Origin: Kribbella jiaozuonensis
GTDB lineage: Bacteria > Actinomycetota > Actinomycetes > Propionibacteriales > Kribbellaceae
DNA: 64,000 nt
NCBI RefSeq assembly: GCF_005233875.1
Contig: NZ_SZPZ01000003.1
Coordinates: 248,001 to 312,000, forward strand
Direction of reading: 5' to 3'
The translations under genes and the position numbers were made by a program. A model generated the notes under the pieces. The model was not told the origin of the DNA. It made no database searches and saw only the letters and a list, made by a program, of their open reading frames with translations. This document shows, in pieces, positions 33,698-41,882 of the stretch (positions are counted from its first letter, which is position 1; each line of letters begins with the position of its first letter).

Positions 33698-34404
33698 CCG
33701 AAGGCGCGCCGGAAGGTGTCGATGAACGCACTGGCCGATGCCCAGCCGGTCCGGTGCGCCACCCGCGTCACCGACTCCCCTTCAGCCAGCAACCTGAGCG
33801 CCTCATGCAACCGCAACTGAGTCCGCCACTGCGGAAAGCTCATGCCGAGGTCGGCCTTACACAACCGGCTCAACGTCCGCTCACTCGCACCCACCACACG
33901 ACCCAGCTCCGTCAACGTGCTGTTGTCGGCCGGGTCGTCCCGCAGCAGGTCACACACCGCCGCGAGCCGGGGGTCACGTGCAGTCGGCAAGTAAGTAGGC
34001 CGCTGAGACGACCGCCGAAGCTGATCCAGCAACACCCCCCGCAACCGCTCCCTCTCCGCAGACCCCTCGTTCTCTTCATAGGTGGTGTAGGTGAGGAGGA
34101 GTTCTCGGAGGAGGGGGGTTACTACGAGGGCTGAGGGGGTTTGTAGGTCTAGGGGGTTTTCGGTGAGGCCCACCGTGTGGAGGGTGGTTTCGCCGTAGGC
34201 GCGGTGTTGGTGGAGGGTTTGGGCGGGGATCCAGATGGCTCTGGTGGCGGGGGCTACCCAGCTGCCGGCGTCGGTGGTGACGGAGAGGACGCCGCGGCCG
34301 GCGTACACGATCTGGTGGCGGTCGTGCCAGTGCGCCTCGATCCCGCCGCCGGCCTCGATCGGACGGTGGCCGGTGGTGGCGGGGCGCTGGCGGGTTTCCG
34401 GCAT
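33670..34404 (-). CDS. AraC family transcriptional regulator
   Basis: This is a 244-residue protein. An N-terminal cupin domain (HWHDRHQIVYAGRGVLSVTTDAGSWV) is followed by a C-terminal pair of helix-turn-helices, TELGRVVGASERTLSRLCKADLGMSFPQWR and SVTRVAHRTGWASASAFIDTFRRAFGHTPG. It is divergent from the Fsr-like MFS gene with 51 bp between, so it is probably that pump's regulator. Codon use in residues about 85-110 departs from the rest (CTA, GTA codons), a mild sign of patchwork. Confidence 0.9.
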   Translation of the reverse strand: MPETRQRPATTGHRPIEAGGGIEAHWHDRHQIVYAGRGVLSVTTDAGSWVAPATRAIWIPAQTLHQHRAYGETTLHTVGLTENPLDLQTPSALVVTPLLRELLLTYTTYEENEGSAERERLRGVLLDQLRRSSQRPTYLPTARDPRLAAVCDLLRDDPADNSTLTELGRVVGASERTLSRLCKADLGMSFPQWRTQLRLHEALRLLAEGESVTRVAHRTGWASASAFIDTFRRAFGHTPGSRRA

Positions 34405-34455
34405 AGATTGTCATTTTATCGGAAGCCGGACACTCCACCCGGCGACAACGATCGA

Positions 34456-35667
34456 GTGGTGAGAAGACTTCGACCGATCGGACTGATGGCCACCGGCCAC
34501 GCCTGCGTGGACGTCTACCAGGGCAGCGTGCCCGCACTCGTGCCGTTCCTGGTCGCCGAGCGCGGCCTCGGGTACGTCGCGGTGTCCGGCATCACCTTGG
34601 CCGCGACCCTGCTCTCCTCCGTCGTCCAACCGGTGTTCGGCATACTCACCGACCGCCGCCCGCTCACCTGGCTGATTCCGGTAGCCATGACGACCGCCGG
34701 ACTCGGCATCGCCCTCATCGGCGTCGGTCACACCTACCTGCTGAGCTGGCTCGCGGCCGCATTGTCCGGCCTCGGCGTCGCGGCGTACCACCCGGAGGCG
34801 GCGCGGATGGCCCGCGCCGTGAGCGGCGGCAGTCACGTCGGCATGAGCTGGTTCTCCGTCGGCGGGAACGTCGGCTTCGCCCTCGCACCGCTCCTCGTCA
34901 CCCCGATCATCGCCGCCGGCGGCCTCTCGCTGACCCCGGTCCTCGTCGTACCCGCGCTCTTCGGCGCCGCGATCACCTCCTGGGCGATCCGCTCGCGCGC
35001 CACCGCCGCGGTCACCCGCCGCCAGGCAGAAGGCACCGACGACTGGCCGTCGTTCCTGCGCCTCTCAGCGATCATGATCTGCCGCTCGATTGTCTTCGTC
35101 GGCCTCGGCACCTTCATCGCGCTGTACGCCGGCCAGCGCGTCGGCGGCGGTACGACGACCGGCGGCGTCGCCCTCTTCATCCTCTTCGCCGCAGGCGCCC
35201 TCGGCACCCTGATCGGCGGCCGGCTCGCCACTCGCTACGGCAGGATCCCCACACTCCGCACGTCGTACGCCGTCGCAGTCCCCGCAATCGCCTGCCTGGT
35301 GTTCATCCCCGGCCCGGCGTTCTTCGCCTCCCTGGCTCTGACCGCGATCGCAATGTCGATCCCGTTCTCGCTGCACGTGACGCTCGGGCAGGACTTCCTC
35401 CCGGGACGCGTCGGTACGGCGGGCGGCATGACGCTCGGCCTCGCCGTCAGCATCGGCGGCGTCGCGACTCCTGTCCTCGGCACGATCGCCGAGCACACCT
35501 CACTGCAACTCGCCCTGAGCACCCTGATCGCGTTGGTCGTGTGCTGCAGCCTGATCGGCTACGCGATCAACGAGCCGCGGCGCGCTCAGCGATCCGCCGA
35601 TCGACCTTCGCCGCAAGCTCATCCGGAGCGCATTCGGCCAGGTGATCGCGAACGAGCAGGTGGATGA
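34456..35667 (+). CDS. MFS transporter, fosmidomycin-resistance (Fsr)-like
   Basis: This 403-residue major facilitator has 12 predicted helices. The opening GHACVDVYQGSVPALVPFL matches the H-x-x-x-D-x-Y-x-G-x-x-P-A-L-x-P pattern of Fsr-type drug exporters. GILTDRRP in loop 2-3 and GGRLATRYGRIPTLR in loop 8-9 are MFS signatures. The GTG at 34456 is preferred; 34459 and an ATG at 34486 are alternatives. The last roughly 30 residues (from NEPRRAQR) are basic, unlike a membrane protein end, and lie opposite the end of the NACHT relic (101-nt overlap), probably read-through. Confidence 0.82.
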   Translation: MVRRLRPIGLMATGHACVDVYQGSVPALVPFLVAERGLGYVAVSGITLAATLLSSVVQPVFGILTDRRPLTWLIPVAMTTAGLGIALIGVGHTYLLSWLAAALSGLGVAAYHPEAARMARAVSGGSHVGMSWFSVGGNVGFALAPLLVTPIIAAGGLSLTPVLVVPALFGAAITSWAIRSRATAAVTRRQAEGTDDWPSFLRLSAIMICRSIVFVGLGTFIALYAGQRVGGGTTTGGVALFILFAAGALGTLIGGRLATRYGRIPTLRTSYAVAVPAIACLVFIPGPAFFASLALTAIAMSIPFSLHVTLGQDFLPGRVGTAGGMTLGLAVSIGGVATPVLGTIAEHTSLQLALSTLIALVVCCSLIGYAINEPRRAQRSADRPSPQAHPERIRPGDRERAGG

Positions 35668-37425
35668 ACGCGTACTCCCCACGCCCGGTATGCGCCAGCA
35701 CATACCGGTCCGCGGCGTACCGCAGGAACGCACGCCGACGCCACGGCAGGTACCCGGTCCAGCGGAGCAGCGAGTCGTGGAGCAGCCGGGAGAGCGGTCC
35801 AGCGAGGACAGGCGGTCGCCGCCGCCAGGGCTTCGCCGCGACGGTACCGACCAGCACGCCGACGACCGCCTCCAGTTGCGGCGACGCCAGCTCCGCGCCC
35901 AGAGCGACGGCGACGATGAAGGCGAGAACTGCCCCACCGCCGACCCACGGGTCCATCCGCCAGCCCTTGTCCGGTGTGGCGGGTAGATGGTCGGTCGGCA
36001 GCGACTTCACCATTCGGATGCCCTGGGCAACGAGTAGCCCGATCGCCACACCGGACGCGAACGATGTGGCGTCACCGAGGCTCAACGTGATCCAGCCGGC
36101 CACCACAACCGCAGCCAGCCGCACGCCGAGTAGCAGCCGGCGCGAGTTGTCGTGGAAGATGACGAACTCGACGGCGTACGACCCAGCGATCACCACCGCC
36201 TCGACGGCCAGCGCAGCCTTCGCGGTCAGCAGCTCGACCAGCCCCAGCGCAGCCACGGTCACCAGGACGGTCGCCGCCATACCCGTGAGCAACACGAGGG
36301 CAAACAACAGTCCGCGGTCCGGTGCGCGCCCGGTCAGCCGCTGCCACGAGTGCGGCCTGAGGTGCACAAGCAGGAGCGCTGCACCAGCAACAGCCAGGCC
36401 GGCAAGCGCGCCGTACTGCGCGATCATCACCAGCGTCGCGCCCGCACTCACTGCAGCGAACAGCGCCGGCAGACAGACCGCATGCGTCAGGTAGTCCACG
36501 TCCGGCAACGACAGTCCGAACCACCCGTTCGGCGTCATCCACCGCGGTACGGCGGTGCGGTCGCCGGCCCGGCTACGGGTCCACCACGCCAGACACCACA
36601 GCCGTCGTACTGCGGTCTTCGCGTCGTACTGCCTTGCTGTCTTGCGATTCCGGGCGAGCACCTCGCAGATGTAGGTGTCGAAGAGCTCACGCCGCAGGTC
36701 CGCCACCCCACCGGCGAGCACGTCCTCCGGCGCCCGGCCCTGGTACGCCAGGATCATCACGTTGAGCATCAGCGGCGAGTTGACCAGGTCCCAGAGCTCG
36801 TCGTCCTGCTCGATCGCTGTCCGAGCACCGTCGAGTGCTGAGCCGACAGCGGCGAAGTAGTCCAGGACCTGCTGTCGGGTGAGCGGTCTGATGTGCACTG
36901 CGCCGTACAGCCTGAGCTGGTTGGGCAAACGCTCGTAGTCGGCCGTGCGGCAGGTGACCGCGATCGGACCGATGAGGTAGTTGTGGCGGAGCTCCTCCAG
37001 GACCGGTGCGAGCCTGGCGCGATCCGGTTCGTTGATTTCGTCGAGTCCGTCGAGCAGCAGGGCCAGACGGCCGTCACGCAACCAGGTACGTCCAACCGGT
37101 GCCGGGATCCCGTAGCGATCGCTCAGCTCGTACAGCAGCCAGCGGACGAAGCTGGCGAGCAGTGCGCTGCGTTCGTCCGGTTGCGCGGTTGGTCGGCGCT
37201 GCGGCTGGAGACGACGGGCAGGCGGCGGTTGCGTACCTCGAGGAACGCGGTGACGATCGTCGCCGCCCAGAGGACTCCGATCAGCGGCCACGCCAAACCG
37301 ACGTACGGCTCGAGGAAGGCCGGGGCGGTCCCGCCGGTGCCGACGTTGATCGCGATCGGCAGCAGCACCAGCGTGAGCGAGACGGTCACCACGAGCACGA
37401 CAGCACGCACCAGACCGTCCCGCAT
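35567..37425 (-). pseudogene. Decayed NACHT-type NTPase with lost P-loop
   Basis: Two reading frames must be joined to read this gene. From ATG 37425 one frame gives two transmembrane helices (AVVLVVTVSLTLVLLP and GLAWPLIGVLWAATIV), then LEVRNRRLPV, and stops at 37123. A second frame from about 37200 gives FVRWLLYELSDRYGIP, then Walker B LALLLDGLDEI, sensor AVTCRTADYERL, and a long C-terminal part with about eight membrane helices and the NACHT-like end EYAFIHLLVRDHLAECA. The Walker A segment and about 100 residues before it are absent. The join therefore combines a deletion with a frameshift. The 3' end overlaps the convergent MFS gene by 101 nt. Confidence 0.75.
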
Positions 37426-37543
37426 CCTCACCCACCGGAGCGTAACGGTCCGTGAGCCCACCGTCCTGGCCGCGCGCGCCGCCGTCCAGTGGGCGATCAG
37501 CGCGTGGGGAATTGTTGCCGATTCACATACATTATTCAGTAAT

Positions 37544-38998
37544 ATGACTACTGAGCGGATCGACCGGACGAGTGTGGGGCTTCGGTCGGAGCGGGGTCCG
37601 ATTCTGCTCGCGGTGATGCTGAGCGTCGGGCTGGTCGCGATCGACGCGACGATCCTCGCCACCGCCGTACCGTCGGTCGTCGACGACCTCGGTGGGTTCA
37701 CGCAGTTCCCCTGGCTGTTCTCGATCTACCTGCTCGCGCAGGCCGTGTCGGTGCCGATCTACGGCAAGCTCGCCGACCAGCGCGGGCGGAAGCCGATGAT
37801 GCTGCTCGGCGTCGGGCTGTTCATCCTCGGGTCGGTGCTGTGCGGGTTCGCCTGGAGCATGCCGGCGCTGATCGCGTTCCGGCTGGTCCAGGGCCTCGGC
37901 GCGGGGGCGATCCAGCCGATCGGGATGACGATCGTCGGCGACATCTACACGGTCGCCGAGCGGGCCAAGGTGCAGGGTTACATCGCCAGCGTGTGGGGCA
38001 TCTCGTCGTTCGTCGGGCCGACGCTCGGCGGCGTGTTCTCGGACTACATCTCCTGGCGGTGGATCTTCTTCGTGAACATCCCGCTCGGCGCGGCAGCGGC
38101 CTGGGTGCTGGTCCGCCGGTTCGAGGAGAAGGTCGCGACCAAGACCAGCCACCAGATCGACTACGCCGGCGGGATCCTGCTCGCGGTCGGCGGTTCGCTG
38201 CTGCTGCTCGGGCTGCTCGAGGGCGGCGTGATGTGGAACTGGGACTCGAGCGCGAGCATCGTGATCCTGGCCGCGGCGATCGTGCTGCTGACCACGTTCG
38301 TACTCGTCGAGCGCCGCGCCGCCGAGCCGATCCTGCCGCTCTGGGTGCTGGGGCAACGAGTTCTCAACTCGGCGAACTCGGCCGCCTTGCTGATCGGACT
38401 GCTGATGATCGGGCTGTCGACGTACGTCCCGCTATACGCGCAGAGCGTGCTCGGTACGTCGGCCCTCGTCGCCGGATTCGCCTTGGCAGCAATGACTCTG
38501 GGCTGGCCGATCGCCGCGTCGTTTGCCGGACGCATCTATCTGCGGGTCGGCTTCCGGACCACGATGCTGATGGGCGCGGTCATCGTCGTACTCGGCTCCG
38601 GCCTGCTGCTGACGGTCGGGGCTCACAGCTCCGTACTGCACCTGGCAGCGGCGTGCTTCGTGATCGGTATCGGCCTCGGCTTCTCCGCCTCGCCGTCGGT
38701 CGTCGCGGCGCAGTCGTCGGTGGACTGGCAGACGCGCGGCGTGGTCACCGGTGCCAACATGTTCTCCCGCTCGGTCGGCAGCGCGGTCGGTGTCGCCGTG
38801 TTCGGTGCCGTGGCCAACGGTGTGGTGGCCGTGCGTCTCGGCGGCGACCACGAGGACCTGGAGAAGCTGCCGAGCGACGTACTCGCCCCTGCCATCCACG
38901 ACGTGTACTACGGCGCTGCGATCGCCGCCGTACTCCTCGTGATCGCCGTCGTCTTCATGCCGAACCGCGTCGTCGAGCGGCCGCTTCAGAACGCCTGA
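37544..38998 (+). CDS. MFS drug exporter, EmrB/QacA (DHA2, 14-helix) family
   Basis: This is a 484-residue transporter with 14 predicted helices. VAIDATILATAVPSVVDDL in helix 1, GKLADQRGRKPMMLLG in loop 2-3, and GLGAGAIQPIGMTIVGDIY (motif C region) are DHA2 hallmarks. The ATG at 37544 has no ribosome-binding site. TACATT at 37528-37533 lies 10 nt upstream and could be a -10 box of a leaderless mRNA. The dyad ATTA-ttcag-TAAT (37531-37543) abuts the start and could be an operator. No regulator gene is adjacent. Confidence 0.9.
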   Translation: MTTERIDRTSVGLRSERGPILLAVMLSVGLVAIDATILATAVPSVVDDLGGFTQFPWLFSIYLLAQAVSVPIYGKLADQRGRKPMMLLGVGLFILGSVLCGFAWSMPALIAFRLVQGLGAGAIQPIGMTIVGDIYTVAERAKVQGYIASVWGISSFVGPTLGGVFSDYISWRWIFFVNIPLGAAAAWVLVRRFEEKVATKTSHQIDYAGGILLAVGGSLLLLGLLEGGVMWNWDSSASIVILAAAIVLLTTFVLVERRAAEPILPLWVLGQRVLNSANSAALLIGLLMIGLSTYVPLYAQSVLGTSALVAGFALAAMTLGWPIAASFAGRIYLRVGFRTTMLMGAVIVVLGSGLLLTVGAHSSVLHLAAACFVIGIGLGFSASPSVVAAQSSVDWQTRGVVTGANMFSRSVGSAVGVAVFGAVANGVVAVRLGGDHEDLEKLPSDVLAPAIHDVYYGAAIAAVLLVIAVVFMPNRVVERPLQNA

Positions 38999-39050
38999 TC
39001 CCCCTTGTGCGGCTGCGATGCGCAGCACATACTCCGAACTGGGGGCGGGG

Positions 39051-39548
39051 ATGAAAACACTCAATTTGATCGCTTTGGCGAGCCTGTTCACGTCATTGGT
39101 GATGTTCGTCAGCGTGCTGCGACTGCACGGTCACGCCTGGAAGCAGGCCGGCAAACGGAAGTGGCTGTGGGCTTTGTTGCCTGTGGTCGCCTATCTGGTG
39201 CTGCTGAGCATTCCGTTGGCGTTGTGGTACTACATCCGGGTTCGGCCGCCGGTCGCCAGGGCTGATGCCGACTGCATCGCGGCACGTATGGCGAACCGTC
39301 GGACACGTGCGGCGAACCGTCCGCAGGTAGGCGGTCTGCAGGCGCAGCAGTCGACCTCGGCGTCCAACTGGATGACGGCCGGGCCGACGAAGCAGCCGTG
39401 CTCCGCGTGCTCGAACGGCAAACAGATGTGCTGGTCGTGCAACGGCCGTGGTTCGTACCAGGACTACGACGGGTCCTACAAGAACTGCGGGCAGTGCAGC
39501 GGCGGTTACACGCCCTGTTCATCGTGCGGCGGTAGCGGCTATCGGTGA
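39051..39548 (+). CDS. Small membrane protein with a DnaJ-like cysteine zinc finger
   Basis: This is a 165-residue protein. Two transmembrane helices (LIALASLFTSLVMFVSVL and LWALLPVVAYLVLLSIPLALWYYI) are followed by a linker of about 55 residues. The C-terminal domain has four CxxC units: CSAC, CWSCNGRG, CGQCSGG and CSSCGGSG. The CxxCxGxG spacing is that of the DnaJ central zinc finger, although no J-domain is present. ATG at 39051 follows GGGGGCGGGG; an upstream ATG at 39018 is possible. It may act as a membrane-tethered folding or redox factor. No close family is recognised. Confidence 0.7.
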   Translation: MKTLNLIALASLFTSLVMFVSVLRLHGHAWKQAGKRKWLWALLPVVAYLVLLSIPLALWYYIRVRPPVARADADCIAARMANRRTRAANRPQVGGLQAQQSTSASNWMTAGPTKQPCSACSNGKQMCWSCNGRGSYQDYDGSYKNCGQCSGGYTPCSSCGGSGYR

Positions 39549-39565
39549 CCAACTAGGTTGGTCGC

Positions 39566-40975
39566 ATGCGTGCGGTCGACTGTGTTGGTGCACTGATCCG
39601 GGACGAGCAGCATCGTGTCTACCTCCAGCGGCGTACGGCGGAGCGCCGGTTGCTGCCCGGGATCTGGGACATCGTCGGCGGGCACCTCGAACCGGGCGAG
39701 ACGCCGGAGCAGGCGTTGGCGCGTGAGGTCGAGGAGGAGACGGGCTGGAAGGTCCGCGACATCGTCTGGACCGTCGCGGACTGGGAGTGGGAATGGGAGG
39801 GCCGGGTACGGCGGGAGGTCGACTACCTCATCACCGTCGACGGCGACCTGACCCAGCCGCGTCTCGAAGCCGGCAAGCACGACGCGTCCGCGTGGGCCGG
39901 ACCGGACGACCTTGACCTGCTGATGGTGAACCGGACCGACGGCGACCGTCGCCTGCGGGACCTGGTTGCGCACGCGGTCCGGACCAGGTTCACCGCCCGC
40001 CTCCGGCTGGAGCCGGTCACCGGACCAAACGGGGTCCTGCCCGGACATGCAGCGGACCTGGCGGAGGTATTCGCCGATCCATGGGTGGCCCGCTGGTACG
40101 ACGCGCACTGGTCGCCGGAGGAAGTTGCCGCGCAGGTCGCGAACCTCCATGCGGGCTGGGAGCGTGATGCTGTCGGCAAGTGGATCGCCTATGAGCGGAC
40201 CGGCGCGGTGGCGGGTCGGGGCGGCCTCTCGCGGATCCCGGCCGACTCACCGACCGCTGCGGCCATCGCTGAGCTGGTCGGACCGGAGTGGAGTGCTGAC
40301 CGGCTTGAGCTCGGCTGGGCCCTGAAGGAGTCGGCACGCGGACGTGGGCTCGCCGGCGAGATCGGCCGCGCCGGACTCGACTTCGCGTTCAGCACCCTCG
40401 GCGCTCAGGCCGTGATCGCCTTGACCGAGCGGGTCAACACCGCGTCCCAGGCGGTCATGCAGCGGCTCGGGATGCGGTACGCCGGTGAGATCCGCGCGGA
40501 AGGCTGGGCCGAGGGCTCGCCCGACGTACAGCCTGATGCGCCGTTCGCGGTCTACGTCGCCGACCCGTCGGTCCGCCGGCAAGAGGTGGACGACGTACTG
40601 ACCGCCGCGGTCCGGTGGGCAGAGAGTCAGCCGGAGATCCGCGGCATGGCGATGGTCGGTTCCTGGGCACGCGATGCCGCGAAGATGACGTCGGACGTGG
40701 ACCTCGTCCTACTGACCGACGTACCGGACAAGTATCTGGCCGACGACACCTGGCTGGAGGCCTTCGGCGCGGTGGCCGTCGTACGCCGGCAGCCGTGGGG
40801 GCCGTACTTGACCGAGGTCCGGATCGCGCGGGCATCCGGTCTCGAGATCGAGCTCGGAGTCACCGCGACCGCCTGGGCCGGCGTCGACCCGGGCACCCGG
40901 CGAGTGGTCAGCGACGGGATCCGAATCCTCTACGACCCGGAAGGCGTCCTCGCCGACCTGCAGGCCGACAGCTGA
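39566..40975 (+). CDS. Nudix-GNAT-nucleotidyltransferase three-domain fusion
   Basis: This is a 469-residue protein. Residues about 1-145 are a Nudix hydrolase; the box at 39-61 fits Gx5Ex7REUxEExGU exactly (from GHLEPGE to REVEEETGW). Residues about 150-335 are a GNAT acetyltransferase with LELGWALKESARGRGLAGEIGR as the acetyl-CoA loop and MQRLGMRYAGEIR. Residues about 345-469 are a Pol-beta-type nucleotidyltransferase with GS at 365-366 and Asp377/Asp379, the GSx10DxD motif. All three sites look intact. A dyad ACCAAC-tag-GTTGGT (39548-39562) lies just before the ATG. Substrates are unknown. Confidence 0.85.
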   Translation: MRAVDCVGALIRDEQHRVYLQRRTAERRLLPGIWDIVGGHLEPGETPEQALAREVEEETGWKVRDIVWTVADWEWEWEGRVRREVDYLITVDGDLTQPRLEAGKHDASAWAGPDDLDLLMVNRTDGDRRLRDLVAHAVRTRFTARLRLEPVTGPNGVLPGHAADLAEVFADPWVARWYDAHWSPEEVAAQVANLHAGWERDAVGKWIAYERTGAVAGRGGLSRIPADSPTAAAIAELVGPEWSADRLELGWALKESARGRGLAGEIGRAGLDFAFSTLGAQAVIALTERVNTASQAVMQRLGMRYAGEIRAEGWAEGSPDVQPDAPFAVYVADPSVRRQEVDDVLTAAVRWAESQPEIRGMAMVGSWARDAAKMTSDVDLVLLTDVPDKYLADDTWLEAFGAVAVVRRQPWGPYLTEVRIARASGLEIELGVTATAWAGVDPGTRRVVSDGIRILYDPEGVLADLQADS

Positions 40976-41088
40976 GCGGGGGACCCGGTCGAGCTCGGTA
41001 CGGTGACGAATCCGTTGGTCGAGCGCGAGTGGCCGACCGGTGACGAGCTGACGGCGACCGGGTCGCACGCCCTGGCGGATCTCTAAGG

Positions 41089-41133
41089 GGCTCCGAGTGT
41101 GACCGCCCAGGCGCGGCGGTCACACTCGGAGCC
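41089..41133. terminator. Perfect 19-bp hairpin, probable bidirectional terminator
   Basis: GGCTCCGAGTGTGACCGCC (41089-41107) pairs without mismatch with 41115-41133 across the 7-nt loop CAGGCGC. It follows the fusion gene by 113 bp, or the putative lost gene tail by 2 bp. There is no U-tract, which is common for actinobacterial terminators. Confidence 0.7.
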
Positions 41134-41136
41134 GGC

Positions 41137-41446
41137 CACCTCAGGGGGAGGCTCCCGGTGAGGTGACGGGGGCCTCCGGTGTCCTACCGCCCAGGACACT
41201 CGTCCCTGCCTGGCCCGAGGTGTCGGCCAGGAGGTGGTTGGAACGGCTGGGCGGCGGCGATACAGGGAACTCAACCGCCAGGCCCAGCCGGGTTCGGGAG
41301 GGCGGTGCGGTCCGGAGCTGAGGAGTGCTCCGGACCGCACCTCGGGTTTCGTCCGGGAGCTGAGGAATGCCCCGGACCTTCCAAGAGCTGCCCCTGAGCG
41401 TGAGGAGACCTCAGGGCGCAGCGGACCGGGTCTGAGGAGGACCCGG
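41137..41446. other. Array of eight further hairpins with a recurring TGAGGA loop
   Basis: The hairpins follow in series. H2: 41137-41143/41159-41165. H3: 41179-41185/41193-41199, loop ACCGCCC. H4: 41209-41215/41225-41231. H5: 41244-41257/41275-41290 with a 2-nt bulge. H6: 41304-41318/41327-41341, 15 bp, loop TGAGGAGT. H7: 41351-41360/41369-41377, one bulged A, loop TGAGGAAT. H8: 41387-41398/41410-41422, loop region TGAGGAGA. H9: 41426-41432/41440-41446, loop TGAGGAG. H6 and H7 share the apex GC-TGAGGARU-GC while their lower stems differ. Read on the other strand the loops are (A/T)CTCCTCA-like. This looks like structured RNA; strand and function are unknown. Confidence 0.65.
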
Positions 41447-41479
41447 ACGCCTCAAGGTGGTGCGGCTACAACAGGTGTT

Positions 41480-41668
41480 TCAGTCGGTGGAGTCGAGTGG
41501 CCCGAGCAGGTCGTTGGTGACCTTCAGGCCGGCAAAACGGCGCCGCATTGCCTGTTCGTAGCGGGCCGCCAAGGGCGCCTCCGCGACGTACTGCGCGATC
41601 ACGTGCTCGCCGAACCAGACCCGAACTCTGCGCCGGTGCTGTCTCGCCGTCACTTCCGCGATGCTCAC
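41480..41668 (-). CDS. Small conserved-looking protein, divergent from the HTH-TPR regulator
   Basis: This is a 62-residue product starting with GTG at 41668. The sequence RRRVRVWFGEHVIAQYVAEAPLA followed by YEQAMRRRFAGLKVTNDLL has a strand-strand-helix pattern and normal composition, unlike shadow frames. GAGAAG lies upstream as a ribosome-binding site. I recall similar short actinobacterial proteins beside HTH regulators but cannot name a family. Its 3' end faces the hairpin array (34 bp away), so the array could be its 3' untranslated region. Confidence 0.55.
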   Translation of the reverse strand: MSIAEVTARQHRRRVRVWFGEHVIAQYVAEAPLAARYEQAMRRRFAGLKVTNDLLGPLDSTD

Positions 41669-41882
41669 TACTTCTCACCCCGTAACTCTCAGGCCTTGCA
41701 ACCAGTTGGACTTACTGGTTGTCATGGCAGTAATGGTGCACGAGCCCACCGTGACCGCTCTAGGACCTGGACCGGACCTTTGCCGGACCTCTTCCGGTCC
41801 TCTGACGGACATCTGGGGGACAGCACCTTGTCGTGGGGCATGAGTCGAGACAACGTCTGTACTGACGTGAACGGGAGGAACG
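41669..41882. promoter_or_regulatory. Divergent promoter region with two dyads
   Basis: AACCAGT-tggactt-ACTGGTT is a perfect 7-bp dyad at 41700-41720. GGACCGGA (41769-41776) pairs with TCCGGTCC (41793-41800), and CCGGACCT is also repeated directly between them. These are good operator candidates for the HTH-TPR regulator. GGGAGGA precedes its ATG by 5 nt. Confidence 0.5.

Larger units (their letters stand above)
40976..41479. other. Tail-to-tail intergenic region of 504 bp with dense hairpins
   Basis: It lies between the 3' ends of the fusion gene (+) and the small gene (-). The first 110 bases contain an open stretch, 40982-41086, reading DPVELGTVTNPLVERE and ending in TAA. This looks like the tail of a lost gene, with no start and no identified family. 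From 41089 to 41446 almost every base can be placed in a hairpin (see separate entries). No promoter is visible. Confidence 0.6.

Noticed and set aside
41089..41446. Hairpin array as a CRISPR or integron attC array
   Set aside because: Units differ in length and stem sequence, there are no identical direct repeats with regular spacers, no cas genes, no integrase and no attC core sites.
41137..41446. Hairpin array as a CsrB-type decoy
   Set aside because: Loop GGA motifs fit in form, but CsrA is not expected in this lineage and no csrA gene is seen here; left open as a structural analogy only.
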